Positions 1 through 8,151 of a DNA stretch of 64,000 bases are shown here, piece after piece. The stretch is from NCBI GenBank assembly GCA_903862935.1, contig CAIOZY010000010.1, positions 1 through 64,000 of the forward strand. The letters are read 5' to 3'. The position numbers and the translations under genes are program-made. The notes below the pieces were generated by a model. That model made no database searches. It saw only the letters and a program-made list of their open reading frames with translations, and was not told where the DNA came from. The DNA is from an uncultured Opitutaceae bacterium. Lineage in GTDB: Bacteria; Verrucomicrobiota; Verrucomicrobiia; Opitutales; Opitutaceae. Positions within the stretch are counted from its first letter, which is position 1; each line of letters begins with the position of its first letter.

Positions 1-370
1 AACCCGCCATTGCCGAGCCGCATCGATGACACTGCTGCGGGCCAAACCTCCTCTGAAAACCGCCAGCCCAACGCCGATTACGATTGAAGTGCATCAAGGG
101 CACTGGGAAAACTCGTCCGTAACTCTTAAACTTCCGCTAGGGATTGATGGTGGAAATCATCCGCACTGAACGATGACTCTGATGCGGTGATTTCGGGATG
201 GATGCGACCCACGGGCTCGGCGCTGCGGCTCCATACAGTTCTCCACTCGCCCCACTGAGTTTTGGACGCCTGTCACTGCGGCCGCCAAGACGGGTTTTGA
301 TGTTTGGATTGGGTTTTACTACGAGAGAACCGGGCTCGCCTTTTATACCCTCGGGGCGAGAATTTTCCGC
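1..370. other. no gene recognised
   Basis: No convincing reading frame, RNA gene or repeat is visible here. Base composition is visibly less GC-rich than in the genes that follow. The last 80 bases contain an AT-rich patch that may hold the promoter of the downstream cupin gene, but no clear -35/-10 pair can be assigned. The stretch could include the tail of a gene lying outside the window. Confidence 0.4.
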
Positions 371-826
371 GTGAAGCTACTTCTTGTTTCCCCGATCCTT
401 TTCATGGCTGCGCTTCCACCCGCCGTTGCTCAAACCTCCGCCGTCAGCCCATCCGCTGCCCGCGCTCAATTGGCATCCGGCGTGGTTAACTGGGACACCT
501 TGGCCGCCGTGCAGACCAAGGTGGGCGAGCGCCGTGCCGTGTTCGACGCCCCGACGGCGACCTTGGACAACCTCGAATGCCATGTCACCACCGTTAACCC
601 CGGGGAGAGTCCGCATCCTTCACACCATCATCCCGACGAGGAACTGATTGTCCTCCGGGAGGGAACGCTTGATGTGACGATCAACGGTCGCACCCAGCGC
701 GCGGGTCCGGGAGCGGTGATCTTCTTCCGATCCAATGAGATCCACGGGCTGAGGAACAACGGGACAACGCGGGCGACCTACTACGTGTTTCGGTTCATTA
801 CCCCGCTGACTCCGCTGGCGAGGTGA
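371..826 (+). CDS. secreted single-domain cupin protein
   Basis: A 151-residue protein begun at a GTG codon. An N-terminal hydrophobic signal peptide of about 20 residues ends near Ala-Gln, so export to the periplasm is predicted. The remainder is one small cupin_2 beta-barrel: a histidine-rich metal-binding motif (His-Pro-Ser-His-His-His followed by Asp-Glu-Glu, residues about 78-87) and the second cupin motif Pro-Gly...Ile-His-Gly near residues 112-124. Such proteins bind a metal and act as small isomerases, dioxygenases or sugar-binding sensors; the substrate cannot be told from sequence. It stands alone ahead of the sulfoquinovose cluster on the same strand and shows no operator-like site, so membership of that pathway is uncertain. 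Confidence 0.75.
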   Translation: MKLLLVSPILFMAALPPAVAQTSAVSPSAARAQLASGVVNWDTLAAVQTKVGERRAVFDAPTATLDNLECHVTTVNPGESPHPSHHHPDEELIVLREGTLDVTINGRTQRAGPGAVIFFRSNEIHGLRNNGTTRATYYVFRFITPLTPLAR

Positions 827-978
827 GGCCTGGCCCGGGTTAGGACCGTTACGTTCACCGTTTGGGGGCCGGGCCGGCGGGTTTTTTCGATCCGTTGGAG
901 TCGGTTCGTTACCGGAGTTCACCCTAAGGACCGCAGTCGATTCTGGGATGGGGGGCGTGAAAAAGCGCTTTGGGCTTG

Positions 979-992
979 TTTCGAAACCAAAA
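979..992 (+). promoter_or_regulatory. candidate WTTCG-N4-CGAAA operator (weak copy)
   Basis: Sequence TTTCGAAACCAAAA: a perfect left half (TTTCG), a 4-base spacer and a right half with one mismatch (CAAAA for CGAAA). It lies about 75 bases upstream of the DUF4380 gene and matches the stronger copies at 15257, 20863, 35292 and 46210. Assigned by similarity only. Confidence 0.4.
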
Positions 993-1067
993 ATATCGAG
1001 AATGATCCCATGAGCACCGCCAAGCCCGCCCTTTCGCGGCGGTCGCGGTCTCAAGGATGACGACCCC

Positions 1068-2003
1068 ATGAGCGTAGAATTTGAGACGATTGCCTTCAAG
1101 GGCTGGCCCCATGCGCTTCGCATGTCCAACGGCACGATCGAGCTGATCGCAACGCTGGACGTGGGACCCCGCATCCTGTCGTACACGCGGGCGGGGGGCC
1201 TGAACCCGTTCAACGTCTACGAGGACCAGGCCGGCGGGGTAGGGGAGCCGGTCTGGAGAAACCGCGGAGGGCATCGGCTGTGGCTGTCCCCCGAGGCCCC
1301 GGGATTCAGCGATTTTCCAGACAACCATCCGGTTGCCTGGGAGAAGCTGGGGGAGACGGGTGTTCGACTGACGCCGGCCCCGGAGACCGGTCCCGGCTTC
1401 CAGAAACAGATCGACATTGTGCTTACGCCGAAGGGCTCCGGTGTGACCTTGACCCACCGCATCACGCGGATCGGAAAGACCCCCTGCCGGGCGGCCCCTT
1501 GGGCCCTGAGCGTCATGGCTGCCGGCGGGGCGGCCATCATTCCCCAGCCCCCCCTGGGCGTCCACCCCCGGGACCTGCTGCCGAACCGGCGGTTGGTGAT
1601 CTGGCCCTACACGGACCTGACCGACCCCCGCTACCACTTGGGCCCGCGGTACATCACGCTGCGCCAGGATGCCGCCGCGAAGCCGACCAAGATCGGACTC
1701 GCCCTTGAGCCCGCGTGGGCGGGATACCTTCTGAAGCAGACCCTCTTCCTCAAGAAGTTCCCGTGGCTCCCCGACGCCGAGTTTCCGGACTACGGGTGCA
1801 ACATCGAGGTCTTCACAAACGCCCGGATGCTCGAGTTGGAGAGCCTCGGGCCGATGAAGACCCTCGCGCCCGGGGAGAAGAGCGAGTTAAAGGAAGTCTG
1901 GGACCTGAAGGTTGACGTCCCCGAACTCGATCCCCGCGACGAGGCCGCCCTCGATGCCTACTTTTCGGCCCGCGGCATCCCCGCCTCAATTGGGGCGCCC
2001 TGA
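1068..2003 (+). CDS. DUF4380-type aldose-epimerase-like protein
   Basis: A 311-residue cytoplasmic protein without a signal peptide. It resembles the DUF4380 / galactose mutarotase-like superfamily: an all-beta protein starting with a sheet around 'LDVGPRILSY', with a Trp-Leu-Ser-Pro-Glu element near residue 73. Family members are predicted sugar mutarotases or carbohydrate-binding beta-sandwiches, but few are characterised. It sits directly upstream of suyAB, has a candidate operator 75 bases upstream, and is followed by a 94-base gap holding a second operator. By analogy with YihR, the mutarotase of E. coli SQ clusters, it may equilibrate alpha- and beta-SQ after SQase action. That role is inference; the fold call is moderately secure. 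Confidence 0.65.
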   Translation: MSVEFETIAFKGWPHALRMSNGTIELIATLDVGPRILSYTRAGGLNPFNVYEDQAGGVGEPVWRNRGGHRLWLSPEAPGFSDFPDNHPVAWEKLGETGVRLTPAPETGPGFQKQIDIVLTPKGSGVTLTHRITRIGKTPCRAAPWALSVMAAGGAAIIPQPPLGVHPRDLLPNRRLVIWPYTDLTDPRYHLGPRYITLRQDAAAKPTKIGLALEPAWAGYLLKQTLFLKKFPWLPDAEFPDYGCNIEVFTNARMLELESLGPMKTLAPGEKSELKEVWDLKVDVPELDPRDEAALDAYFSARGIPASIGAP

Positions 2004-2053
2004 CCCCGCCGCGAGGCCCTGAAACATTTTTTCACTTGCAGTTCCGTGTTTTT

Positions 2054-2067
2054 TTTCGCAATCGTAA
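2054..2067 (+). promoter_or_regulatory. candidate WTTCG-N4-CGAAA operator before suyA
   Basis: Sequence TTTCGCAATCGTAA, a perfect left half and one mismatch in the right half with the same 4-base spacer as the other copies. It lies 31-44 bases before suyA inside an AT-rich patch, a typical place for a repressor site overlapping a promoter. It would control the suyA-to-ROK operon. Confidence 0.5.
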
Positions 2068-2097
2068 TAATCCTTAGATTCCAACCCGCCAAAACCC

Positions 2098-2376
2098 ATG
2101 ATCTCATTCCTCATGCATGAAAAACAGGACACGGTCGGCGTCGCCGTCGTGGACCTCAAGGCCGGCCAGACCGTGCAGGGACGCTCCCTGCATGGCAATG
2201 CCTCGCCGAAGGTGAAGGTCCTGAGCGACATTCTGCTCGGCCACAAGATCGCCCTCGTTAACTTCAAGCCGGGTGACACCGTCATCAAGTACGGCGTCGA
2301 CATCGGCAAGATCGTCGCGCCCGTCAAGAAGGGCGAGCACGTCCACGTCCACAACCTCAAGACCAAGCGCTGGTAA
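2098..2376 (+). CDS. suyA: (R)-sulfolactate sulfo-lyase, small (SAF-domain) subunit
   Basis: A 92-residue SAF-domain protein of the UxaA N-terminal type (motifs '[11 protein letters not shown]' and '[16 protein letters not shown]'). In SuyAB enzymes this small subunit pairs with SuyB to eliminate sulfite from 3-sulfolactate, giving pyruvate. Altronate and galactarate dehydratases usually carry this domain fused to the catalytic part in one chain of about 500 residues; here the two parts are separate genes 13 bases apart, as in known suyAB pairs. It is the first gene of a tightly spaced operon running to the ROK regulator, and has a candidate operator just upstream. The enzyme is expected in the cytoplasm. 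A Met at residue 6 is an alternative start. The sulfonate substrate rests on SuyB similarity and on the neighbouring sulfoquinovosidases and dsr genes. Confidence 0.87.
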   Translation: MISFLMHEKQDTVGVAVVDLKAGQTVQGRSLHGNASPKVKVLSDILLGHKIALVNFKPGDTVIKYGVDIGKIVAPVKKGEHVHVHNLKTKRW

Positions 2377-2389
2377 TCACTTTTTCCCC

Positions 2390-3553
2390 ATGAAACTTCC
2401 CACCTTTCTCGGCTATCGCCGCGCAAACAAGCGGGTAGGCGTCCGCAACCACGTCATCATCCTTCCGGTTGATGATATTTCAAACGCGGCCTGCGAGGCC
2501 GTCGCCAACAACGTCAAGGGCACAATGGCCCTCCCGCACGCCTACGGGCGCCTGCAGTTCGGCGAGGACCTAGATCTGTTCTTCCGCACGATGATCGGCA
2601 CGGGCTCCAACCCGAACGTCGCCGCCGTTATCGTCATCGGGATCGAGCCAGGCTGGACGCAGCGCATCGTCGACGGGATCGCCAAGACCGGCAAACCTGC
2701 GGCGGGCTTCTCGATCGAGCGCCATGGCGACCTCCAGACAATCGCCTCCGCCGCCCGCAAGGCCAAGGAGTTCGTTCAGTACGCGAGCGAGCTGCACCGC
2801 GTTGAATGCACCGTTGACGAGCTGTACGTCTCCGTGAAGTGCGGCGAGTCCGACACGACGACCGGCCTGGGCTCCTGCCCGACTGTTGGCAACGTGGTCG
2901 ACCGCATCTGCGCCATGGGCGCGATCGCCTCCTTCGGCGAAACGACAGAGCTGACCGGCGGCGAGCATATCGTGAAGGCCAAGGCCGCCACGCCTGCCAT
3001 CGCCAAGGAATTCATGAAGGCCTGGGACAACTACTCGGACCTGATCATGAAGGAAAAGACCGACGACCTCTCGGACTCCCAGCCGACCAAGGGCAACATC
3101 CGCGGCGGACTGAGCACGATCGAGGAGAAGGCCATGGGCAACATCGAGAAGCTTGGCCGCCGGACGAAGTTTGTCGGTTGCCTCAAGCCGGCCCAGGCCC
3201 CGACCAAGAAGGGCCTGTGGTACATGGACACCTCCTCGGCAGCCGCTGAGGCCGTGACCCTGTGGGCCGCCTCGGGCGCCGTGGTGCACCTGTTCCCGAC
3301 CGGACAGGGCAACATCATCGGCAACCCGATCGAGCCCGTCATCAAGCTGTCGGCCAACCCGCTCACGTGCTCCACGATGAGCGAGCACATCGATCTGGAC
3401 GTTTCGGCGATCCTCCGGGGCGAACTGAGCATCGAGCAGGCTGGAAAGCAGCTCCTCGACCTCACGCTGCGCACCGCGAGCGGCCGCCTCACAGCCGCGG
3501 AGGCCCTCGGCCACCGCGAGTTCGTGATGACCAAGCTATACCGGAGCGCCTGA
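2390..3553 (+). CDS. suyB: (R)-sulfolactate sulfo-lyase, large subunit
   Basis: A 387-residue UxaA-family catalytic subunit; the Met start is chosen 13 bases after suyA and gives the usual SuyB length of just under 390. It follows the SuyB pattern I recall closely: '[18 protein letters not shown]' near the start, '[11 protein letters not shown]', '[10 protein letters not shown]', '[12 protein letters not shown]', '[20 protein letters not shown]', '[12 protein letters not shown]' and the end '[17 protein letters not shown]'. The Cys in KCGESDT and nearby acidic residues are probable metal/active-site elements. Product: pyruvate plus sulfite from sulfolactate. Sulfite release fits the dsr operon 32 kb downstream. 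Automatic pipelines would probably call it altronate dehydratase; the split architecture and context argue against that. Confidence 0.9.
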   Translation: MKLPTFLGYRRANKRVGVRNHVIILPVDDISNAACEAVANNVKGTMALPHAYGRLQFGEDLDLFFRTMIGTGSNPNVAAVIVIGIEPGWTQRIVDGIAKTGKPAAGFSIERHGDLQTIASAARKAKEFVQYASELHRVECTVDELYVSVKCGESDTTTGLGSCPTVGNVVDRICAMGAIASFGETTELTGGEHIVKAKAATPAIAKEFMKAWDNYSDLIMKEKTDDLSDSQPTKGNIRGGLSTIEEKAMGNIEKLGRRTKFVGCLKPAQAPTKKGLWYMDTSSAAAEAVTLWAASGAVVHLFPTGQGNIIGNPIEPVIKLSANPLTCSTMSEHIDLDVSAILRGELSIEQAGKQLLDLTLRTASGRLTAAEALGHREFVMTKLYRSA

Positions 3554-3645
3554 GGGCTCCAGGCCCTCGGCTCTGCCGCAAAGTGTCAACCGAGGCTTCA
3601 TCCCTGGCGTCCTGCGTTGAGGCAGGCGCCGGGGAACGAATCGGG

Positions 3646-3674
3646 GAAGCCGCCGCGGATTCCGCGGCGGCTTC
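3646..3674 (+). other. perfect 13-bp intergenic hairpin between suyB and larA-like gene
   Basis: A perfect inverted repeat: 13-base arms at 3646-3658 and 3662-3674 around a 3-base loop, very GC-rich. It lies in the 177-base gap between suyB and the racemase gene. No T-run follows, so it is not a classical intrinsic terminator. A second small CCCC-TAA-GGGG stem follows at once. A likely role is RNA stabilisation or processing that sets suyAB expression apart from the distal genes. Confidence 0.6.
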
Positions 3675-3730
3675 AGCCCCTAAGGGGGGCGGCCCGTTCT
3701 GACGTCCCGGACGACCGGGTTGCTGACGCG

Positions 3731-4993
3731 ATGAGAATCGAGGTTCCCTATGGACGGTCGACGCTCTCGGCCCGCGTTCCCGACGCGGTCGGCGTTGACG
3801 TGATCGAGGCCCCTGAGACGCCGGGCGCCCCCGATCCCGTCGCAGCTGTGCGCGGGGCGCTCGCAAGGCCGCTGGGAGGGGCCGACTGGACGAAATTTAC
3901 CGGGGCAAAGACGGTGGCGATCGCGGTCAACGACAAGACCCGCCCCGTTCCCCACGACCAGCTCCTGCCCCCGCTCATGGAGCGCTTGGCCGCGATCGGA
4001 ATCCCCGACTCGGCCGTCACGTTCTACATTGCGGTCGGCACCCACCCGCCGATGGGCGAGGAGGAATTTCCGGCAATCCTTCCGGCCTGGGTCCTCAAGC
4101 GATACCGCGTGGTGTCCCACGACTCTGAGAACCCCGCGCTGCTCGTGAACCTGGGGACTACCTCGGGAGGGACCCCCGTCATCACGAACCGGGCCTATGC
4201 GGAGTCGGACTTCAAGATTGTCGTCGGCAACATCGAGCCGCACCAGTTCGTGGGGTTCTCCGGCGGGGTGAAGACAGCCGCGGTGGGGCTCGCCAGCCTC
4301 GAGACCATCAACCGCAACCACGCGCTGATGAGCCACCCCAAGTCCCGGCTCGCCGAGTACGACTCGAACCCCGCCCGCCAGGACGTTGAGGAGATCGGCC
4401 AGAAGATCGGGATCCACCTGGCCCTCAACGCGATTCTCAACCACAAGCGCCAGATCGTGCACGCGCTGGCCGGCGATCCCAGGGCGGTGATGCGCTCCGG
4501 AATCCCACTATCAAGGCAGGTCTGCCAGGTCGCCGTCCGCGGCCGCTACGCGCTCATCGTCTCCTCTCCCGGCGGGCACCCCAAGGACATCAACGTCTAC
4601 CAGTCCCAGAAGGGGCTGGCGCACGCCGCCCTAATCGCACGGCCCGGTGCCACAGTGATCCTCGCTGCGGCGTGCACCGAGGGCAGCGGCAGCCCGCACT
4701 ACGAGGAATGGATGGCGGGCAAGACCTCCTACGCGGATGTCCTCGAGCGCTTCCGTTCCGAGGGCTTCCGGATCGGGCCGCACAAGGGTTTCCAGATCGC
4801 CCGCGATGCGTCGAACCTGAGGCTCCTGCTGTGCTCCCAGATGGACGAGCGCCTGGCCCGGGCGCTGCTCCTGAACCCGGCCAAGAGCCTGCAGGAGGCC
4901 CTGGACCTGGCGCTGCCCGCGCTGAAGCCCGGGGAGCGGGTCGGCGTCCTGCCCCACGCCTCCTCAACGGTCCCCTATCTCCAGGACAGCTGA
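3731..4993 (+). CDS. LarA-family nickel-pincer 2-hydroxyacid racemase, predicted sulfolactate racemase
   Basis: A 420-residue member of the LarA family (lactate racemase, about 424 residues). LarA enzymes racemise short 2-hydroxyacids with a nickel-pincer nucleotide bound to a lysine. The key positions are present with near-identical spacing: Asp68 and Arg71 in DKTRP, His105 in GTHPP, Lys181 in SGGVK (pincer attachment) and His197 in NRNH. The loop differs from lactate racemase: GTHPPM replaces GTHRP and the Lys181 surroundings are [10 protein letters not shown], so another substrate is likely. Oxidation of the SLA derived from SQ is expected to give (S)-sulfolactate, whereas characterised SuyAB acts on (R)-sulfolactate. 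A racemase between suyAB and the transaldolase would solve that mismatch. The cofactor genes larB/C/E are not in the window. Family call strong; substrate inferred. Confidence 0.8.
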   Translation: MRIEVPYGRSTLSARVPDAVGVDVIEAPETPGAPDPVAAVRGALARPLGGADWTKFTGAKTVAIAVNDKTRPVPHDQLLPPLMERLAAIGIPDSAVTFYIAVGTHPPMGEEEFPAILPAWVLKRYRVVSHDSENPALLVNLGTTSGGTPVITNRAYAESDFKIVVGNIEPHQFVGFSGGVKTAAVGLASLETINRNHALMSHPKSRLAEYDSNPARQDVEEIGQKIGIHLALNAILNHKRQIVHALAGDPRAVMRSGIPLSRQVCQVAVRGRYALIVSSPGGHPKDINVYQSQKGLAHAALIARPGATVILAAACTEGSGSPHYEEWMAGKTSYADVLERFRSEGFRIGPHKGFQIARDASNLRLLLCSQMDERLARALLLNPAKSLQEALDLALPALKPGERVGVLPHASSTVPYLQDS

Positions 4994-5088
4994 CCAAAGA
5001 AGCCCACCCCTTTTTCCTAAACCACCGCCGAACCGGCAAAAAGCCGGGGCGGCCCAACCTCACAAACCCAAAAAAAAGAAAACCACCC

Positions 5089-5736
5089 ATGAAACTGTTC
5101 CTCGACACAGCAGACGTTGCCCAGATCCGCGAAGTTTGGTCCTGGGGGATCATCGACGGCGTCACCACCAACCCGACCCACGTGTCCAAGACCGGCCGCA
5201 AGCCGGTTGAAGTCTACAAGGAGATCTGCGACATCGTTGACGGTCCGATCAGCATGGAGACAATCGGCCTCAAGGCCGACGAGATCCTGGTCGAGGGCCG
5301 CCAGCTTGCGAAGATCCACAAGAACGCGGTCGTCAAGGTTGTGAACACCCTGGAGGGCCTGAAGGCCGTCAAGCAGTTCACCAAGGAAGGGATCAAGACG
5401 AACGTCACCGTGACCTTCTCGCCGCTGCAGGCACTGCTCGCCGCCAAGGTCGGAGCCGGTTACATCAGCCCGTTCGTCGGGCGGCTCGACGCGGTTGGCC
5501 ATGTCGGCATGGATCTCGTCCGCCAGATCAAGACGATCTACGGCAACTACGGCTACAAGACCGAGATTATCGTCGCCGCTGTGCGCCATCCGATGCACGT
5601 GCTGGAGGCGGGCCTCGCGGGGGCCGAGGTCTGCACGATGGGCTACGACGTCATCAAGCAGCTCTACAACCACCCGCTGACCGATCTCGGGATCGAGATG
5701 TTCCTCAACGACTGGAAGAAGGTTCCGAAGGCCTGA
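5089..5736 (+). CDS. FSA/TalC-type transaldolase, predicted sulfofructose transaldolase
   Basis: A 215-residue class I aldolase of the short transaldolase / fructose-6-phosphate aldolase subfamily. Start: '[10 protein letters not shown]'; then 'GVTTNPT' and the Schiff-base lysine Lys83 in 'VVKVVNT', equivalent to Lys85 of E. coli FSA. In the sulfo-TAL pathway, such an enzyme moves the dihydroxyacetone unit of 6-deoxy-6-sulfofructose to glyceraldehyde-3-P, giving fructose-6-P and 3-sulfolactaldehyde. The gene lies between the sulfolactate racemase and the GAPDH-like gene, exactly where the enzyme making SLA belongs. No YihT-type sulfofructose-1-phosphate aldolase or KDSG aldolase is seen, which favours the transaldolase route. 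An FSA-like release of free dihydroxyacetone is possible. Its leader is A-rich without a clear Shine-Dalgarno sequence. Confidence 0.82.
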   Translation: MKLFLDTADVAQIREVWSWGIIDGVTTNPTHVSKTGRKPVEVYKEICDIVDGPISMETIGLKADEILVEGRQLAKIHKNAVVKVVNTLEGLKAVKQFTKEGIKTNVTVTFSPLQALLAAKVGAGYISPFVGRLDAVGHVGMDLVRQIKTIYGNYGYKTEIIVAAVRHPMHVLEAGLAGAEVCTMGYDVIKQLYNHPLTDLGIEMFLNDWKKVPKA

Positions 5737-5791
5737 GCCGGAGAGGCCTCAATCCGAGAATCTCAAAACCAAACGAAACAAACGCTCTAAC

Positions 5792-6817
5792 ATGAAGAAG
5801 ACAAAAGTCGCGGTGGTGGGTTACGGAACGATCGGCCAGCGCCTGGCCGACGGAGTCAAGCTGCAGGGGGACATGGAGCTGGTCGGCATCGCCGACGTGG
5901 CCCCGACCCTCGCCCTGCGGGCTCTCCAGGAAAAGGGCATGCCCTATGACCTGTACTGCCCGGTGCCGGCCAACGTGCCGCTCCTGGAGGCGATCGGGAT
6001 CCCGGTCAAGGGGACGCTCGAGCAGCTGCTCAGCCAGGTGGATGTCGTCCTCGACGCCACCAGCGCCGGCATCGGCGCCAAGAACAAGGAGCTGTACAAG
6101 AAGTACAACCTGAAGGCCGTCTTCCAGGGCGGCGAGAAGAACGAGGTGGCCGACGTGTTCTTCCACGGCTACGCCAACTACGAGAAGGGCGTGGGACAGC
6201 AGTTCCTGAAGCTGACCTCCTGCAACACGACAGGGCTCATCCGCGCGATTGACTGCCTGGACCGCGCCTACGGCGTGGCCAAGGTCGCCATCACGATCAT
6301 CCGCCGCGTGGCGGATCCGGGCGACTACAACCGCGGCCTCACCAATGCCCTGCAGATGGACAAGGCCCCGAACCACCAGGCCGTCGACCTGATGACCATC
6401 ATGCCCCACGTCCAGGCGACCGGACTGCTCGTCCACACCCCCGTGACGCACGGCCACATCATCACGATCCTGGCGACCCCGAAGAAGAAGATCAACAAGG
6501 AGCAGGCCCTTGCCGCCTTCAAGCAGCACCCCCGCATCCGGGTCGTGCGCCTGGCCGACGGCTTCCTCGGCAATGCCTCGCTCTTCAAGTACGCCCGCGA
6601 CCTCGGAAATCCCCGCGGCGACATGTACGAGATCGGGCTGTGGGATGAGAGCATCACGTTCTCCGGCGACGACATCATGTTCGCGATCAACATCCCGCAG
6701 GAGTCCGTGACGATCCCCGAGACGATCGACGGGATCCGCGCGGCGATGAAGATGCAGACCGACCGGCTCGAGGCCGTCGGCGAGACGAACAAGTACCTCG
6801 GCATGAAGGTTAGGTAA
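5792..6817 (+). CDS. archaeal-type (type II) GAPDH paralogue, predicted phosphorylating sulfolactaldehyde dehydrogenase
   Basis: A 341-residue protein of the archaeal GAPDH family, unusual in bacteria. An N-terminal Rossmann motif GYGTIGQR and an acidic residue in 'GIADVAP' where NADP enzymes carry 'SKTRP' suggest NAD+ use. The catalytic Cys144 in SCNTTGL, Arg171-Arg172 and the His pair in THGH are kept, so acyl-enzyme chemistry with phosphorolysis should work. The segment that in archaeal GAPDH reads SHHGPD, near the substrate-phosphate site, is NHQAVD here (194-199), and the preceding KGPINAI is RGLTNAL. SLA is glyceraldehyde-3-P with sulfonate in place of phosphate. I infer oxidation of SLA to 3-sulfolactyl phosphate, handed to the adjacent PGK-like protein. 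A plain glycolytic duplicate cannot be excluded. No ALDH-type SLA dehydrogenase is present. Confidence 0.8.
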   Translation: MKKTKVAVVGYGTIGQRLADGVKLQGDMELVGIADVAPTLALRALQEKGMPYDLYCPVPANVPLLEAIGIPVKGTLEQLLSQVDVVLDATSAGIGAKNKELYKKYNLKAVFQGGEKNEVADVFFHGYANYEKGVGQQFLKLTSCNTTGLIRAIDCLDRAYGVAKVAITIIRRVADPGDYNRGLTNALQMDKAPNHQAVDLMTIMPHVQATGLLVHTPVTHGHIITILATPKKKINKEQALAAFKQHPRIRVVRLADGFLGNASLFKYARDLGNPRGDMYEIGLWDESITFSGDDIMFAINIPQESVTIPETIDGIRAAMKMQTDRLEAVGETNKYLGMKVR

Positions 6818-6864
6818 GTCCCAACTCCTCCCCCCCGGCCCAAGCCCGGGGGGGATTCCATCCC

Positions 6865-8133
6865 ATGCTCAACGGAATCCACACCCTTGATGACTACGAC
6901 CTGAAGGGGAAAACGGTGCTTTTACGCGAGGACATGAACTCGCCGCTGGACCCCGTCTCCCGTTTACCCAGGGACATCACCCGCATCCGGGAGGCCCTCC
7001 CCACCATCCGGGAGCTCTCCGAGAAGGGCGCCCGCACGGTCGTCCTGATCCACCAGGGAAACGACATCGAGTACCACAGCTTCGGGTCGACCGCGCCCCA
7101 CGCCCGGATCGCTTCGGAGGCCCTGGGCAAGCCCGTGGAGCACATCGACGACGTCTGCGGCCCCGCGGCCCGCGAGAGGATCCGCTCCCTTAAGGACGGC
7201 CAGATCCTGATGCTCGAGAACGTGCGCTGGATGGCCGAGGAGATGACGCTGTTCGAGACGAAGGTTAACCCGACACCGCAGGAGCAGGCGAAGTCGGTCC
7301 TGGTCTCCAGGCTCGCACCGCTGGCGGACCTGTACGTCAACGACGCCTTCGCGGCGGCCCACCGCTCACAGCCGACGCTGGTCGGGTTCCCCGAGATCAT
7401 GCCCTCGGCCATGGGCCGGCTCCTCGAGAAGGAACTCGCCTCACTCAGCCGGCTTCTCACCAACCCTGACAAGCCCTGCCTGTTCGCCCTGGGAGGGGCC
7501 AAGATTCAGGACGCCTTCATGATGATGTCGTGCGTTTTGGAAAGCGGGGTCGCCGACCAGATCCTGACGAGCGGGCTCGTCTCCAACATCATGCTGGTCG
7601 CCAAGGGGGTGCCGATAGGCGGGCCCTCCCGCGATTTCATCAAGAAGAAGAACCTCGAGGAGTACATCGAGGTGGGCAAAAAGATCCTCGCCCGGTTCTC
7701 CGACCGGGTCGTGCTCCCCGTCGATCTCGCCTACGCGGCTGGCGGCCAGCGCCACGAGGTCAAGGTGAGCGACCTGCCCGTCGAGCACCTGCTGGCCGAC
7801 ATCGGCAGCGCCTCGGCGGCCCACTACGCGAAGCTCATCAAGGGGGCGAAGACCGTGTTCTTCAACGGGCCGGCCGGCGTCTTCGAGAAGCCAGAGACCG
7901 AGCTCGGGACCAAGGCCATAGTGACCGCGATTGCCGAGAGCGAGGCCTTCTCCGTCCTCGGCGGGGGCGACAGCATAGCCGCCGTCAACAAGTTCAAGGC
8001 CGCTGGCGGGATCTCCTACATCAGCACCGGCGGAGGGGCCCTCGTGCGGTTCCTTTCCGGAGAGGAACTGCCGATCATCACGGCTCTCAAGAAGGGCGCT
8101 GCAAAATTTCCGTGTGGCAAACTGGTACGGTAG
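6865..8133 (+). CDS. archaeal-type phosphoglycerate kinase paralogue, predicted sulfolactate-forming kinase
   Basis: A 422-residue protein aligning with archaeal PGKs, longer than usual bacterial PGKs (about 390-400). Conserved: 'NDAFAAAHRSQP', 'GGAKIQDA', 'NGPAGVFEKPE' and the 'STGGGA' nucleotide loop, so ADP/ATP binding looks intact. In the substrate basic patch Arg21 is kept, but the motif normally H-x-x-R-P is H63-Q-G-N66-D, losing the arginine that helps hold the 3-phosphate. The motif RADMN is REDMN. This fits a substrate with another C3 group, such as sulfolactyl phosphate, giving ATP and sulfolactate. The gene follows the GAPDH paralogue by 47 bases. Loss of the basic residue in the kinase and remodelling of the equivalent site in the dehydrogenase point to a matched pair. 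Activity is inferred. Confidence 0.8.
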   Translation: MLNGIHTLDDYDLKGKTVLLREDMNSPLDPVSRLPRDITRIREALPTIRELSEKGARTVVLIHQGNDIEYHSFGSTAPHARIASEALGKPVEHIDDVCGPAARERIRSLKDGQILMLENVRWMAEEMTLFETKVNPTPQEQAKSVLVSRLAPLADLYVNDAFAAAHRSQPTLVGFPEIMPSAMGRLLEKELASLSRLLTNPDKPCLFALGGAKIQDAFMMMSCVLESGVADQILTSGLVSNIMLVAKGVPIGGPSRDFIKKKNLEEYIEVGKKILARFSDRVVLPVDLAYAAGGQRHEVKVSDLPVEHLLADIGSASAAHYAKLIKGAKTVFFNGPAGVFEKPETELGTKAIVTAIAESEAFSVLGGGDSIAAVNKFKAAGGISYISTGGGALVRFLSGEELPIITALKKGAAKFPCGKLVR

Positions 8134-8151
8134 AAGGTTATAAAAAACCCT

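Noticed and set aside
832-884. Terminator after the cupin gene (GGCCCGG/CCGGGCC arms with a later T-run)
   Set aside because: The loop is about 30 bases and the T-run is separated from the stem, so the fold is not convincing.
2098-3553. Altronate/galactarate dehydratase (UxaA/GarD) annotation
   Set aside because: The two-gene split (92 + 387 residues), the SuyB-like motifs and the SQase/dsr context fit sulfolactate sulfo-lyase better; no uronate genes are nearby.
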